From contig VXBA01000127.1 in NCBI GenBank assembly GCA_013399895.1, positions 207,877 through 271,876 on the forward strand: a stretch of 64,000 bases of DNA, given 5' to 3'. The notes beneath the pieces are model-generated. The model was not told the origin of the DNA. It searched no databases and saw nothing but the letters and a program-made list of their open reading frames with translations. Shown piece after piece: positions 39,561-50,486 of this stretch. The stretch's first letter is position 1. Every line of letters starts with the position of its first letter. Made by a program: the position numbers and the translations under genes. The stretch is from Serilophus lunatus (taxonomy: Eukaryota; Chordata; Aves; Passeriformes; Eurylaimidae).

Positions 39561-39790
39561 AATTAAAGACTACCTGCTTATATTGCAGCTCCCCACCCCC
39601 GTGCGTTTCAGAACACCCTCCGTTATTAATTCCAGGCTGACTAAATTATGGGCAGCACTATTAAAACATTATCAGAACTAATGAGAAACAATTACTTAGG
39701 AGATGAGCTGGGACGAGCCGGAGCCGGGCATGCGAGTCGTTATCCCCGCAGATTACGTTAATAAATCATCAGGTGCACGGCAAGGCGGCG
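39541..39790. promoter_or_regulatory. Homeodomain-motif-dense candidate enhancer
   Basis: Within 250 bp this block has TAATCT (OTX-like, 39551-39556), palindromic TTAATTAA (39559-39566), GTTATTAAT, AAATTATG, ACAATTACTTAG and GATTACGTTAATAAATCA (39751-39768). There are also SOX-like ACAAT words. The block is non-repetitive and sits between two CpG islands, a layout common for conserved enhancers at brain-patterning genes. It lies on the ZIC-facing side of CLYBL. The assignment to ZIC regulation is inferred from vertebrate gene order. Confidence 0.5.
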
Positions 39791-39837
39791 GCGAGGCCTG
39801 GAGCGGGGGATGGAGAATAAGATGTATGAGATAAGGG

Positions 39838-39900
39838 TTGTTTGCGGTTAGGGTTTTTTTTTTGTTTGGGTTTGGTTTTTTTTTTGGGGGGGGGGGGTTG
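39838..39900 (+). repeat. T/G-only tract ending in G(12)
   Basis: The + strand carries GTTTGCGGTTAGGG, then T runs, GTTTGGGTTTGG, more T, and twelve consecutive G at 39886-39897. Several G runs could form a quadruplex on the + strand. It is low-complexity DNA in the middle of the regulatory-looking cluster. Confidence 0.75.
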
Positions 39901-40049
39901 ACATAATTTTTTCATTAATCTCAATAGGACGCGTGTGGTGTAGATGGTTTTATTCCCTTAATACCGCGCCGGAAGAAGAGTGGGGGGAGGAAGGAGGATT
40001 TCCAGAAATAATGTCTTCATTGTTTTACTGAAGTCTTAATGACAAGGCG

Positions 40050-40145
40050 TGACAAGCCCGCGGGAGCTGCGCGGCCGCGCAAGGCGGCGCGGGGGGCGGC
40101 GGAGGTGCCCCCGCACCCGCCTGCGCTCGCCGCCTCCTCTCCCTT
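40050..40145. promoter_or_regulatory. Short CpG-rich patch
   Basis: About 95 bp of very high GC and CpG includes GCGGCCGCGC and GGCGGCGCGGGG. It lies between two AT-rich motif blocks and is probably part of the same regulatory cluster. Confidence 0.45.
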
Positions 40146-40620
40146 GTCGAACTGAGGGAATATTCATATGCTCTTCCTGAGATGTTTAAGCGCACTCTCC
40201 CACCTCCGCAGCTGACTGCTTAAAGAACTTCACGACCCGTACGCGGAAAAAACGAATATGCAAACAAAATGCTGGATATATTCAGATTTTTCCTTGAATT
40301 TCCCTGCCACCCACCCCTCCATCGGAAAGTTCTGCTTCCATTGAACAGCCTTAACGATTTTTTGCTTTATCAAAAATAAAATCCGATTTATTTCGCTTTT
40401 CCGTTTACTTTACGAAGCTTTTCGTGATTTTCCGGCTTTATTCTTTTCCGCTTTCTTTTTTTTTTCTTTCTCTCTTTTTCTTTCGCGCCTGGTGCTAGGC
40501 AAGCAATTGATGAAACAAAACAGATTATAAGATTAGCAGCAGGATTTTGTGCATATTAATGATAGGGAAGGGCACCGAATGGGTTTGTAATTGCAGATCT
40601 TGCGCTTGGGATTGGGAACT
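40145..40620. promoter_or_regulatory. AT-rich, CpG-retaining candidate conserved non-coding element
   Basis: The block combines AT-rich homeodomain and POU-like words (ATATGCAAA at 40256-40264, ATTCATATGC near 40163, several TTAA cores) with unusually many CpGs for its AT content (ACGACCCGTACGCGG at about 40232-40246). Retained CpGs in AT-rich DNA suggest a germline-unmethylated regulatory element. No coding potential is seen. Confidence 0.45.
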
Positions 40621-40837
40621 GTAGCCTTGCTACAGCAAAGACCCCCCTGTGAGGTTTTCACATTGGAACTTAGGGGAAAAGTGAAAAAGTAATTACCAGA
40701 GCACAACACTGAAATGTTAAAGCACTTATTCTTTCTTTCAGCGTTCTGTTTTAAAGGAGAAAAACGGGCAAAATGGAAAATAAATTACTTTCAAATAAGT
40801 AGGTTAGCACCTGAATGCTGGTGTGCATTTTCCCGGC

Positions 40838-40868
40838 TTTTTTTTTTTTTTTTTTGCTTTTTTTTTTA
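40838..40868 (+). repeat. Poly-T tract
   Basis: Eighteen T, then GC, then ten more T. It is simple homopolymer DNA, and assembly length may be unreliable. Confidence 0.85.
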
Positions 40869-41038
40869 ATTCTAGCAATTATTTAGCAAGGCATTTGTTC
40901 CTGAACCGACCATCTAGGCAGCAGAAAAGGGGGAAGGGAAGGCAGGGAGACCTCAAGAACACAGGAGCATTGCGCTTGTAAGTTTTGAAGCAAATATCGC
41001 CAGGAAAACTGTTCAAAGCTGCAGATGAACGTTTAGAG

Positions 41039-41130
41039 AGATTTTTTTTTTTGGTGTGGGGTTTTTTTTGTTTGTTTTGTCGGTTGGTTTGGCTTCAGGT
41101 TTTTTAGGGGGGACAGTTTTGTTTTGAAAT
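41039..41130 (+). repeat. T/G-skewed low-complexity tract
   Basis: About 90 bases on the + strand are almost only T and G (runs of T, GGTGTGGGG, TTTGTTTG, GGTTGGTTTGG, AGGGGGGACAG). This second T/G-skewed tract is 1.2 kb from the one at 39838-39900. The reverse strand reads as a Lys/Pro-rich open frame only because of base composition. Confidence 0.7.
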
Positions 41131-41379
41131 CCGGGCTTAAAAGGATAAGTTTGTTTTGATTTCCTCTTCGACAGAACCATCAAACGGTATTTTAGCGAGG
41201 GGTGTATTTCACAACCACAAATCCCTTCCAGGAGCGGCGTAGTCCTTGTCATATCGAGAAGTAACCTGACACTGAATTTTAGCTCGTATGAAGGGTTTCT
41301 CCTTGTTTCTTGAGTTCCATCAGTCCCCCTTCTCTGAGCTTACTCTTCCTAAACTCTGGATTTTTGCATTTCAAACCCA

Positions 41380-41560
41380 GTGCTCCTTTACTGACTTTCC
41401 TAATCCTTCTCTCCCGTGATTAACAGCCGAAACTGGCTTAGCTTTAATGGCACCTACTCGCGCGTATTGCTTTAATTCCGTTTTCAACGGAAAATCAATG
41501 TATCTGGTGGAAATTACACTTTGAAAACTTTTTTTTTTTTACGACGCAATAAAATGGAAT
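41380..41560. promoter_or_regulatory. Candidate non-coding element with perfect small hairpin
   Basis: Non-repetitive sequence with GTGATTAACAG, CTTTAATGGCACC, CTTTAATTCCG and AAAATCAATG words. It contains the perfect inverted repeat TTCCGTT (41476-41482) and AACGGAA (41486-41492) with a 3-base spacer. CpGs are retained (CTCGCGCG at 41458-41465). It is probably part of the same regulatory cluster. Confidence 0.3.
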
Positions 41561-41569
41561 ATCTGCTCC

Positions 41570-42260
41570 TCAGGCAGTCATTTCTGATTTCGAATTGGAC
41601 GGGAAAGGGAGGCGGGGGGGCGGGAAACCAACTTTGACCGCATTTCATCCTTTCCCACCGCTCCAACCCTCTTCTGCCACTCTCACCTCCCTCTAGGTTC
41701 AGAGCACGGCAAAGTCCCGGGGCAGGGCTAGTTTATAACAGCTATTTTAAAGATTAAAAAAAAATGTGGGAAGAAGGCAATAAAAGCCCGTGCGGGCGAG
41801 TATATTATATTCTCTGTTTTCCCCGGTTGCTGGAGCTGGGGAGTCGCGCCCCCAACGGACCGAAGCCCCGAGGAGCAGCGCCCGGAGAGGCGGGGCCGGG
41901 TTGCGGGGCTGTTTGAAGCGCTGACATTTGCACGGTGCCCTTAGATGGGAGGGGTGTCCTCCTTACCCAGGGCCGAGAAGCTGCCAGCAGCGCCCGGGAC
42001 GGCGGGAGGAGACCCCTGCAGCACTCCGCACTGCCGCGGGACCGGGGAGGAGAGAGGGACGGAGGCAGGGAGGGAGGCAGGGAGGGAGGGAGGCAGGGAA
42101 CGACGGACGGACGGGCGGTCGGATGGGCCGAGGGCGGCCCCTGGCCCCGCAGCGACCGAGACAACCCCAAGCCTTCTTGGGCTGCTGCCAGGAGCCCGGG
42201 ACACCGAGGAGAAAGGGAAGGGAGGAGGGGAAGGACGAAGAGATGCTTTAATAATTATTA
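41570..42260. promoter_or_regulatory. CpG island with purine-rich GGGA repeat core
   Basis: GC-rich DNA with many CpGs, strongest at 41840-42010 and 42100-42180. At about 42040-42100 the + strand is an imperfect GGGAGGCA/GGAG repeat. Frames of up to 241 codons cross it (for example 41945-42670 on +) but translate to low-complexity Gly/Arg/Glu-rich peptide with no domain. It could be a promoter of a non-coding transcript or an orphan island. Confidence 0.45.
42040..42105 (+). repeat. Imperfect (GGAG/GGCAGGGA)n purine repeat
   Basis: Tandem variations on GGAGGCAGGGA followed by short GACGGACG units. This purine-strand minisatellite lies inside a CpG island. Confidence 0.75.
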
Positions 42261-45200
42261 TCCGTCCTCGTTATTCTGCTACCAGAACGATCTCCTCGAG
42301 CTCCCCTCATGCCCACAGCATCCCTCCAAATCGGCATGAGGGTGCCCATGAAATGGCCGCCTCAGAGTGGTACACACACACATCAGTCTGGCACCAAAGG
42401 TGCCTGCAAGGAACAGCAAAGAAATTAGTGTCGTTCATTTCCATCACACCTTCCCTCCCTCTCACAGTCCCCACTACGTCTTCTTGTCCTCTTGGTGCAC
42501 CCCAAAACTCCCTTTGCCTTGTAGCACCGAGTGTCTCTCACTGGGAACAGAATGGGAGCTTTTCTTCTCACACTGGGGTGCAGGGAATAGGATGCAGAGT
42601 GGAAATGTCCTGCATGTGCCTGTACTGCAAGCAGGGGAGAGATCAGGGGAGACACTATCACTATATTTAAGGTTATTGCCTCCTCAATTAAGTCTGAAGC
42701 TCTCACTTTGTGACAGCATACCATAAAGTGCTGCTCAGAATGATGTCATCAGAAATACAAAGAGGCCCTGTTCCTAAAGCTGTTGTAGGTGCCCACTGCC
42801 TGAGAGCATCATTTGAAGCTGATCATCCTAGTGAAAATGGGGAGCGATAAATGCCTGTGCTACTTTTTTGGGCCTCTGTAATTTAAAGTCTGGCTCCATG
42901 TAGCTTTTCATCTTATGTTTAGAATTTTATTCCTACTTCTTCTAGTGCTGCTGATGTTACTGAAGCTGTGCTACCAAGCACATACGCTACTTAAGAATTT
43001 TCTGAAGTGAAGCTTGCCGAAGGTAAAAGCCTTGTCTGTGTGTGTGAGACATGCCTGCAATAGCCTGGAATTTGTGGCAGATGTTCATGCTGCACGGAAG
43101 ACCTGATCTAGGCTTCCTGATACCTGACTTCATTCCTGGCTTCCTTTTGCAGTAGTCCTTAATATACAGTGGTGTTTGTGCAGGTCTGGTACTCTGTGAG
43201 ATGCCACCAGAAATGCTTCACGTTAACTCTGCATGTCCTGTCCTGTGTAAAAATGCAGCTCAGATACAGTTGGTAGTGCGTATCACTGCAAATCTGACCA
43301 TCACTGACAGCCCTGCCTCCAGATTTGCCACCAAGAGGCCTATGCTTGTATAATAAAGAATTAAATACTTGCAAATGAGAGAGAAACCAGTGGTGGTGAT
43401 TGCTGACATTCCTTTGTTAGAGCACGGGCTGAGGAACAAAATCACTTCCATCCTCTTCAATCATCAGCACTTGGGTCACCAGTGAAGAGTTTGTGTTTCA
43501 CTTTAAACTACTGAAAGAAGGTCCCCCAGGTCTGTGGTACTTGATGGGAGTGCAGGGAAGACCTGTGGTTTCTTGCCCAGGAGATGCCTCAGAAGGAGCT
43601 CACCCTGCCGAAGCTTTCCATCCCTGCCTGCCCCATGGCAGTGCCATGCCTCGACCTCAGAATTCCTGTGACTTCTGGGGTACTTGTAAAGCATGCCTGC
43701 TCTTTTAAAAGCATCCAGGCACTTTCAAGTCCACATTGTGATTCTACTCAGAGACCACTTACGCAGCAGGTAGACACAGCTCATGCTTTCTTTACAACCA
43801 GTTTTTAAAAAAACCAGCTCCTCCTGAAAGAAAAGGCCAGTCCTCTGCTAATGACAAACCCTCTATTAGTGCAGTTCTAAGTTTTTCCAAAGATCTACAA
43901 ACTCCAAACTGGGTTAACTGACTTCCCCATATGAATTAATCAATGTCTAATATTTTGTTGAATATTAACGATAAGCCTTAATTTACAGAAAAAGGCACAA
44001 AATAACTTCAGTAATAAAAGGTAAGTATGTCTCATCGTTCCTATATTAAGACAGTTCTTTAGTATTTAACTAGCATTTGATAAAGTGGATGTGTGAGGGC
44101 AATGTGTACTGTGCAGATTTACTGTCAAAGCCTAAGGAAATAAGTGTGACTTTGCGCCGAGGTTTTCCTAAAGCACGCACACTTCCAAGTGTAGGCAGGC
44201 AAGGAAAACTGAAAGGCTGTCCCATTTCACGTGGAGGGGAGGTGTAAAGATCTATGCTTAGTTCCTGGCCTTGCTCCCCCATCACTGACATCACTTTGTG
44301 TCAAGTTTACCAAAAAAGCCCTGCTGTTGTAACACTCCATTTGAGAGGCAGGGGGGAAAGGATAATAAACTTTTTTTTTAATTGCTTCCCTGGCTATAAA
44401 TTAGCATGCATTGGGCTAATTTTTTTTCCATGAACAAAAGCACAATTGATGTCAAGGCTTAGGCAAAGTAGGAAGGGAGCTCCGAGACTCAAGGTTCCCC
44501 TACATATTGAACCTGAGCAGGGGGAGGCCTTGTCTGTGTTCAGAAGTTGAAGGGCACTGAGAACTACAACAAAACAATAGGGATTTTTACGTTTTACTGT
44601 CTGTTTTTGCAGCTGCATCTTCCTTCTGCCCTGCCCCCCCATTATTTCATGTGAGAACCAAGTATGAAAATACAAGCCATGGCTTTCCCTCCTGATACAG
44701 TGCATAAAAGTGGGGCAGTAATCAGCAGAGATCTGAGGTTAGTTATATGTCAGTGTTATTTGCAACAGCAGAAATTTTTTTTGTTTGTTTCTACACCATA
44801 TTTCTTATGTGTTATCACAGAAATAAACACAGGGATGAAGCCCACCAACTGCACTGTGGGTTCAACGTGCTCCTCTTTGCATCCCTGAGGCTCCTGGTGG
44901 CATTTGAAAAGGAGCTGGCAGAACCCACTGAGTTCTGCCTTTGCTGCTCTCTTTCCATGCATGCCTCCCATTCAGTCCTAGAATATCTGATAAACCATTT
45001 GTTCCCATGGTAAAAGCTCATCTAAGATGATTTTTCTTTGGAAATGTCAGTGGAAGCCCTTATACTACTTTTGCTCTGGTACATCCAGTTACCAACCTGA
45101 ACAAAGAATCAGCTACAAGCAAAAAGTGGATGGGCATGGACCACAACTTTCAAAGCAAATGTTAACAGAGACATGGCCTAAGAGGTGGGGAAATACTGAT

Positions 45201-45737
45201 GGAGAGTGGCTGAGAAATGGCTGAGGGGTCAGGATGGAGAGGACAGATGCATGCCTATTCTCTCATGCTGTAAAGTGAATTCATCCCTTGCATCCATAGA
45301 CAGAAGGATAAGCTGAAATAGCATTTAATTTGCAGCCAAGTGTGAACATCTTCACTATTGGTAAAACAAAAAAAGAATCTAATTGAAGACTAGTAGCATG
45401 ATGAGTCAGGAAAAGAAAAGGGATGATTTTTCTTTAAAGCAGGCTAGGCAACCATCCGCCACAGGGCCTTTATGTGGGGTGGATTTGGTGCACCCTGAAG
45501 TCTTTTCTAGTAATTTTCTGTGCTAGATTAAATTTTTTATGCTATAAAAGGTACAGAGATGCAATCAAAAAAAAGAAGAGGAGAAAGAGGAGTGCTAGAA
45601 AATAAACAAGGGAAGTATAGGAAACTTACTTTCCCACACCTCTGCTTCTTCAAGCTGTGCTTGCACCTTGGTTTCCTGCCTAAGCATCTACATCAATGAA
45701 CAGTTTTCCTCTTTGAAAAAGAACTTGTTGATAAGTT
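42261..45737. other. Intergenic DNA, nothing recognised
   Basis: Mixed-composition, mostly AT-leaning sequence. Short frames occur on both strands, but none has a family signature or splice-supported structure. I see no promoter island, RNA gene or intact mobile element. Confidence 0.6.
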
Positions 45738-45789
45738 CCTCCCTTCCTTCCTTCCTTCCTTCCTTCCTTCCTTCCTTCGTTCCTTGCTT
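45738..45789 (+). repeat. (CTTC)n microsatellite, left flank of gap
   Basis: About eleven CTTC units with minor interruptions near the end (TTCGTTCCTTGC). It runs directly into an assembly gap, so its true length is unknown. Confidence 0.95.
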
Positions 45790-46116
45790 NNNNNNNNNNN
45801 NNNNNNNNNNNNNNNNNNNNNNNNNNNNNNNNNNNNNNNNNNNNNNNNNNNNNNNNNNNNNNNNNNNNNNNNNNNNNNNNNNNNNNNNNNNNNNNNNNNN
45901 NNNNNNNNNNNNNNNNNNNNNNNNNNNNNNNNNNNNNNNNNNNNNNNNNNNNNNNNNNNNNNNNNNNNNNNNNNNNNNNNNNNNNNNNNNNNNNNNNNNN
46001 NNNNNNNNNNNNNNNNNNNNNNNNNNNNNNNNNNNNNNNNNNNNNNNNNNNNNNNNNNNNNNNNNNNNNNNNNNNNNNNNNNNNNNNNNNNNNNNNNNNN
46101 NNNNNNNNNNNNNNNN
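45790..46116. other. Assembly gap of 327 N
   Basis: Unknown bases are bounded on both sides by pyrimidine-only tandem repeats. The missing DNA is very probably more repeat of the same kind. Confidence 0.98.
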
Positions 46117-46170
46117 TCCCCTCCCCTCCCTCCTCTCCCTCTCCCTCTCCCTCTCCCTCTCCCTTTCCCT
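46117..46170 (+). repeat. (CTCTCC)n / CCCTC repeat, right flank of gap
   Basis: Tandem TCCCCTCCCC units pass into six-base CTCTCC units. All pyrimidine on the + strand, unlike the CTTC units left of the gap. Confidence 0.93.
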
Positions 46171-47559
46171 GTGAGGAAGACCTACAACACTACTATTTAG
46201 AGAGATAAAGAAGTCTCTGTACTTTTGTGCGGACCTTCCCTGATTTCTTCAATGTTCTTAACTCAATGTGCCTTTGCCTTAGGGAGTACATCATGGTGGG
46301 CTGGAAAACCCAGAATTACAGCCTTCTGAAAAGGCTCATACATCATGCATTCACTGGCAGAGGTCATCTCTCTCCTGAGGTACCTTCCCTTCCCTTCCCA
46401 TTTGTAAGGAGCCATGTGTGAAGGCCTCTCTCCCATGAGTGTGTCAAGCCTCCCTCCAACCAGAAATCTGAGGAGGTGACTCTGGACAATTGTGACTCCC
46501 AGGCTGAGTTTTCCAACAGGTACTGATTTCATGTCATGAACCAGTGACACAGCAGTGAATCCAGAGCGCCAACTATTTCGAGTTCAAACATGTTCCTCCT
46601 ACTGCCATTCAGGTTCTGACAATGTTTATACTCTTTAACATATGAGGTTTTTTAGTTTGCATCTTATTTTAAAATAAATTTACCCCAGAGGCAACGTCAC
46701 TTCCAATAGGCAAATCATAATTTTCTTATTGTATTATAGAATGGAACATTTGCAAAAGTCATTACAGCTCTCGCATTTGAATCAATTTCAGACTAATATC
46801 CTGTTATCCAAGGTTGTCAGGATTTTTTTGGCATTATTTTGGGTTATTTTTAAATTGGTGTGTTGTTCGCTTTTACTGTTAGAATTATATAAAACATCTT
46901 CTTTTGAGAGGTGTGAAATTCTTTAAAGGCAACAATGGAAATGACAAGGCATTGTCCAAATTGAAATTTATTTCATCCAAAACAGTGTCCTGAACATCCA
47001 GGTGGTAATAAACGTTTTTCAACTGCATACAAACTGTGAATTGTATTTGAAATTAAATCTCCACATTAAAATCTGCATTGCTGAACCTCCTGCTGACAGC
47101 CACCGTTCTTCTGAAAAGTGACATCTTCCCTGACACTGTTGGGCAGGCGTTCTCACAGGGATGTTACCAAATTATTTCCTATCACTCTCTGGATATTGGG
47201 ACTTTATAGCCATGTATGTCTAAAAAGTAGAAAAGATGCAAGGTGTGTAAGGAATACAGGAGGGGGCCACCTCGGATTTAGTAAGTATAGATGTTTTTGT
47301 CCTGACACACAAGGGTGGAGACTGTTTTATAAACCGCTATTAAAGCAGCATATTGCTGATGTCACAAATTATGTCATTTTTCAGCAAGCTGTTAGGTAGC
47401 AGCAGGATACTTAGAGGTCCCAATCTGAGTTCACAGCTTGAGACCTCATCATCTATTGAAGTCAAGGAAATACTCCAGTTGCCTGGCCCTCTGTTTACAA
47501 ATAATATATCAAGAATCAGGATGCCCACAAATGAACTTTCAGGCACTGAGCTAAAGGAA
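46171..47559. other. Intergenic DNA, nothing recognised
   Basis: AT-leaning unique sequence without a gene, RNA or recognisable mobile element. Confidence 0.6.
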
Positions 47560-47669
47560 ATATATTTGTGTGTATATATTTCTTTACACACACATATATA
47601 CCTATATAGGTACATATCCATCTATTTGTGTATGTGCATGTGTGTAATTGTGCACATGTGTGTTTGTGA
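47560..47669 (+). repeat. Degenerate TG/TA/CA alternating purine-pyrimidine tract
   Basis: About 110 bases of interrupted TGTG, TATA, CACA and TGCATG dinucleotide alternation. Alternating purine-pyrimidine DNA of this type can adopt left-handed form. This is an old, decayed dinucleotide microsatellite. Confidence 0.8.
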
Positions 47670-49414
47670 GTAATGCAATTGAAGTCTGCAGTTTGGCTTC
47701 AGACTCTCTATAAATAAGCATTATTCCTTTATATAGAGAGCTGATTCTTCATGACCAATTCCACACAGAGAACCCCTGCTCATGTTAGAGATACTTACGT
47801 CAAAAAGGGGTAAAAAGTACTCCCATTTATTTTTCCTTTTAAAAATAGTGTGAAAATAAAAGAGCTCTGATTTAATAAAATGTACAGAGGAAGAGATTTA
47901 TCCATAATGCAGTTGAGAGGACTGTGCAAAATAAAATAACACCAATGTTTACACAGATACTCATTAGTACAGCAGAACAGCTTGTTGAAAGCTCTCCTCA
48001 TCTCCTGGATAAACTACATTTACTTAAACATCTGTTTCCCCCCCCTCACTAGAGTGAAATACACCATTGTGTTTTTCTGACAATGCACATGTACATGGGA
48101 GACAACAGTCGAAATCAGAAGACATAAAATACATAGTGTGTGCCTGAGGTTGTGAAATAGCTGAAAAGAAGGAATTAAATTCAAAGCCAGTGGAGCCAAA
48201 CTCATCAGTGGATGCTTTTACCCTGCCTGCTCATGTATTAGTGGGAGCCAAAGGTGGAGGGTCAAGGCTCAGCTTCGAATTTCCTGACTTTTGCCAGCAT
48301 GTTAGCATCACTCCCCAGCAAAATAAGGGTCCTGGCAGGGAGATGGATTAGATAGCCAAACATGGCAATTTTGTCCTCACACTCTCCCTACACCAATTCC
48401 ACTATTTTTCTACTTATTTACTGACATAGTTGGCTGCAATTTCCTCTACTGAAAATATTATAGGGTTGGACTAGCTTCTTCTCTATAGCGTATCCCTGAT
48501 TTAATTACCACTACAGCTATACCCAGCTATCTGCACCATAAATGCTGTTGCTTACAGAAACATGATTACAGGATTAGAGTTATTGGGCCCTCGCCCAGAT
48601 GAACACAGTGACACAGCATAGCACTGGCACCTCTGAAAGCTACACTGACCTCAGGCATCTGTACATCAAAGGCCACGGCCACAATCTGAGCTTCATTAGC
48701 TTCCAAGGCTGAAGTTACAGGAGTACTACTTCCTCAGCCACTAATGGGAAACACTCTCCTCCATTTGCTGTTGAGGTGTTAAAAGTTCCTCTTAACATCA
48801 GTTACTGAGCTACAGCTTCACTGGTATCCCAGTAAAATAAAAATGAGTTGTGGAGTGGGAGCTGAGTTCAAATTGAAAAGCTCTGTTGGACATCCCTTAC
48901 TTAAGCAAAGGGCAGTCACCAGCACAGGGATACTTCGTGAGGAAGGACTACAGGGGGAGGTGCAGCCCAGATCCCAGACTGGGAGCCATAGGGAAATTCC
49001 CACAGCTCCTGAAGGGTTTCATATGGTTGTAACCAACTGTTTAATGACTGAGGTATCTGAAGGATGCTCTGGTTTTCATTTGCAGGATGTGATGCAGATG
49101 ATTATGCAAACAGGGAGAGCTTGGAAACTAACTGCAACTCAGAGCATGAGCACCATGAGGTCCACATTCACCATGAGAAATCAATGAATTCTGATAACTC
49201 ACCTGAGCCCCTCTAGCTGATCTGCACCTACAATGAGCAAACCTGGGAGGTAACAGGTAATTCCACAGGGAGAAAAACTAGTCAGAGAGAGAACTCCAAG
49301 GTGACAAAGCATGAAAATACTTCAGAATAGTAGGACACAGTCCAGCACAGTGAGTGCAGAAAAGCGTTAAAAGGCTGAAATACATAATTTGTATTAAAAG
49401 ACCACAACAAGAAT

Positions 49415-49459
49415 TAAAAAAAGGAAAGGAAAAAAAAAAAAAGAGAGAGAGAAAGAGAC
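49415..49459 (+). repeat. A-rich / (GA)n tract
   Basis: Runs of A interrupted by GG, then GAGAGAGAGAAAGAGA. Simple purine tract. Confidence 0.85.
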
Positions 49460-50418
49460 CTACACTAAAGGACTTGCTTTTCTTTCTTCAGTCCAATTAG
49501 CTTTCTCTGGTGCTTTGCCTATGGGATTATAATTTCTACCTTTGGAGCTGGTGCTAGATAAAGAGGCTTTGCCCATGAGCCTCCCTGCTGGGCCAGCTGC
49601 ATAAGGTGGGCTGGTCAGGTGCTGCCAGGGATAAGGCTATGGAATTACCAGGCTGGCCTCTGGAGCTAAACTGCTCCTTCTCTTCAGGAGGTAGGAGACT
49701 TACTAAGGTCTGAGGAGTTCCTTGTGGTGGGAAGATTTTGTGGAAGATATTAGCAGGCTCACATGCTGCCTCCAGAATTTTCTCCAGCTTGCATGTTTGA
49801 TAAAGCTCAGAAGCTTGCTTCAGCTGGCAAGTTTAACTTAATCCCTTGGGTTTGTACTGCCCTAAGCATTCTGTTCGTGTTTCAGTTTCCCAAGCTTTGG
49901 GCTCGGTTACGAACTAAGGCCACGACTAGAAAGTAGAGTAAGAAGAATTCAGCTGATTTTCAGCTAAGCATCTTTTCGCCACAGAGATTTACAAAACAGC
50001 ATTTAATTCCTAGGACATTGTCACTGGATTTTCTTTAAATCAAATTACCATAATTCAAAGAAGTAGGAAATTCTTCCTTATGTGTACATTTTTTATTAAT
50101 TACCACTTCTTTGCAGGCTTTCCCTTTGCAGGGCAGTGACCCCCAGCTCAAGCACTGCAACAGCTCTCTGACCAGTGACGGTTTAAGTACTGCAGCAGCA
50201 GCCACTGCTGCTACAGCAGAAATCCAAGCCCTTTGCTTTGCAAACTCGGGAAGTATGTGATGTTAATTAGAAGCACTCACTCCTTTTACTGGGTAAGATC
50301 ACCGGGTGGTATGTAGGCATATGTTGACACAGGGAGAGTAAAGCGGGCTCTTCTCCCTGTCAGCACAAGGAACTGCAGCCATATTATTGCACATGGCACA
50401 GATATAACTCTACAGTTG

Positions 50419-50486
50419 TTTTCATTTTCATTATTTCAATTTTTTCCATTCAAAATTTTTTTAATTTTCATGATTTTCGTTATTTT
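50419..50486 (+). repeat. CATTTT-like low-complexity patch
   Basis: Imperfect TTTTCATT units over about 68 bases, similar in unit to the patch at 20290-20331. No function evident. Confidence 0.65.

Noticed and set aside
39845..39860. Interstitial telomere sequence
   Set aside because: Only one TTAGGG occurs; the rest is an irregular T/G tract.
41945..42670. Open frame of 241 codons on the + strand
   Set aside because: Its first part is low-complexity translation of a purine repeat (GREAGREGG-like) and the rest has no known domain or splice support.
45668..46200. Open frames spanning the N gap
   Set aside because: They consist mostly of undetermined residues and repeat translation (Ser-Leu or Pro-Leu).
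48464..48490. Possible CR1 retroposon tail
   Set aside because: GGGTTGGACTAG resembles the 3' part of bird CR1, but the flanking sequence does not continue the match and no terminal short repeat is seen.
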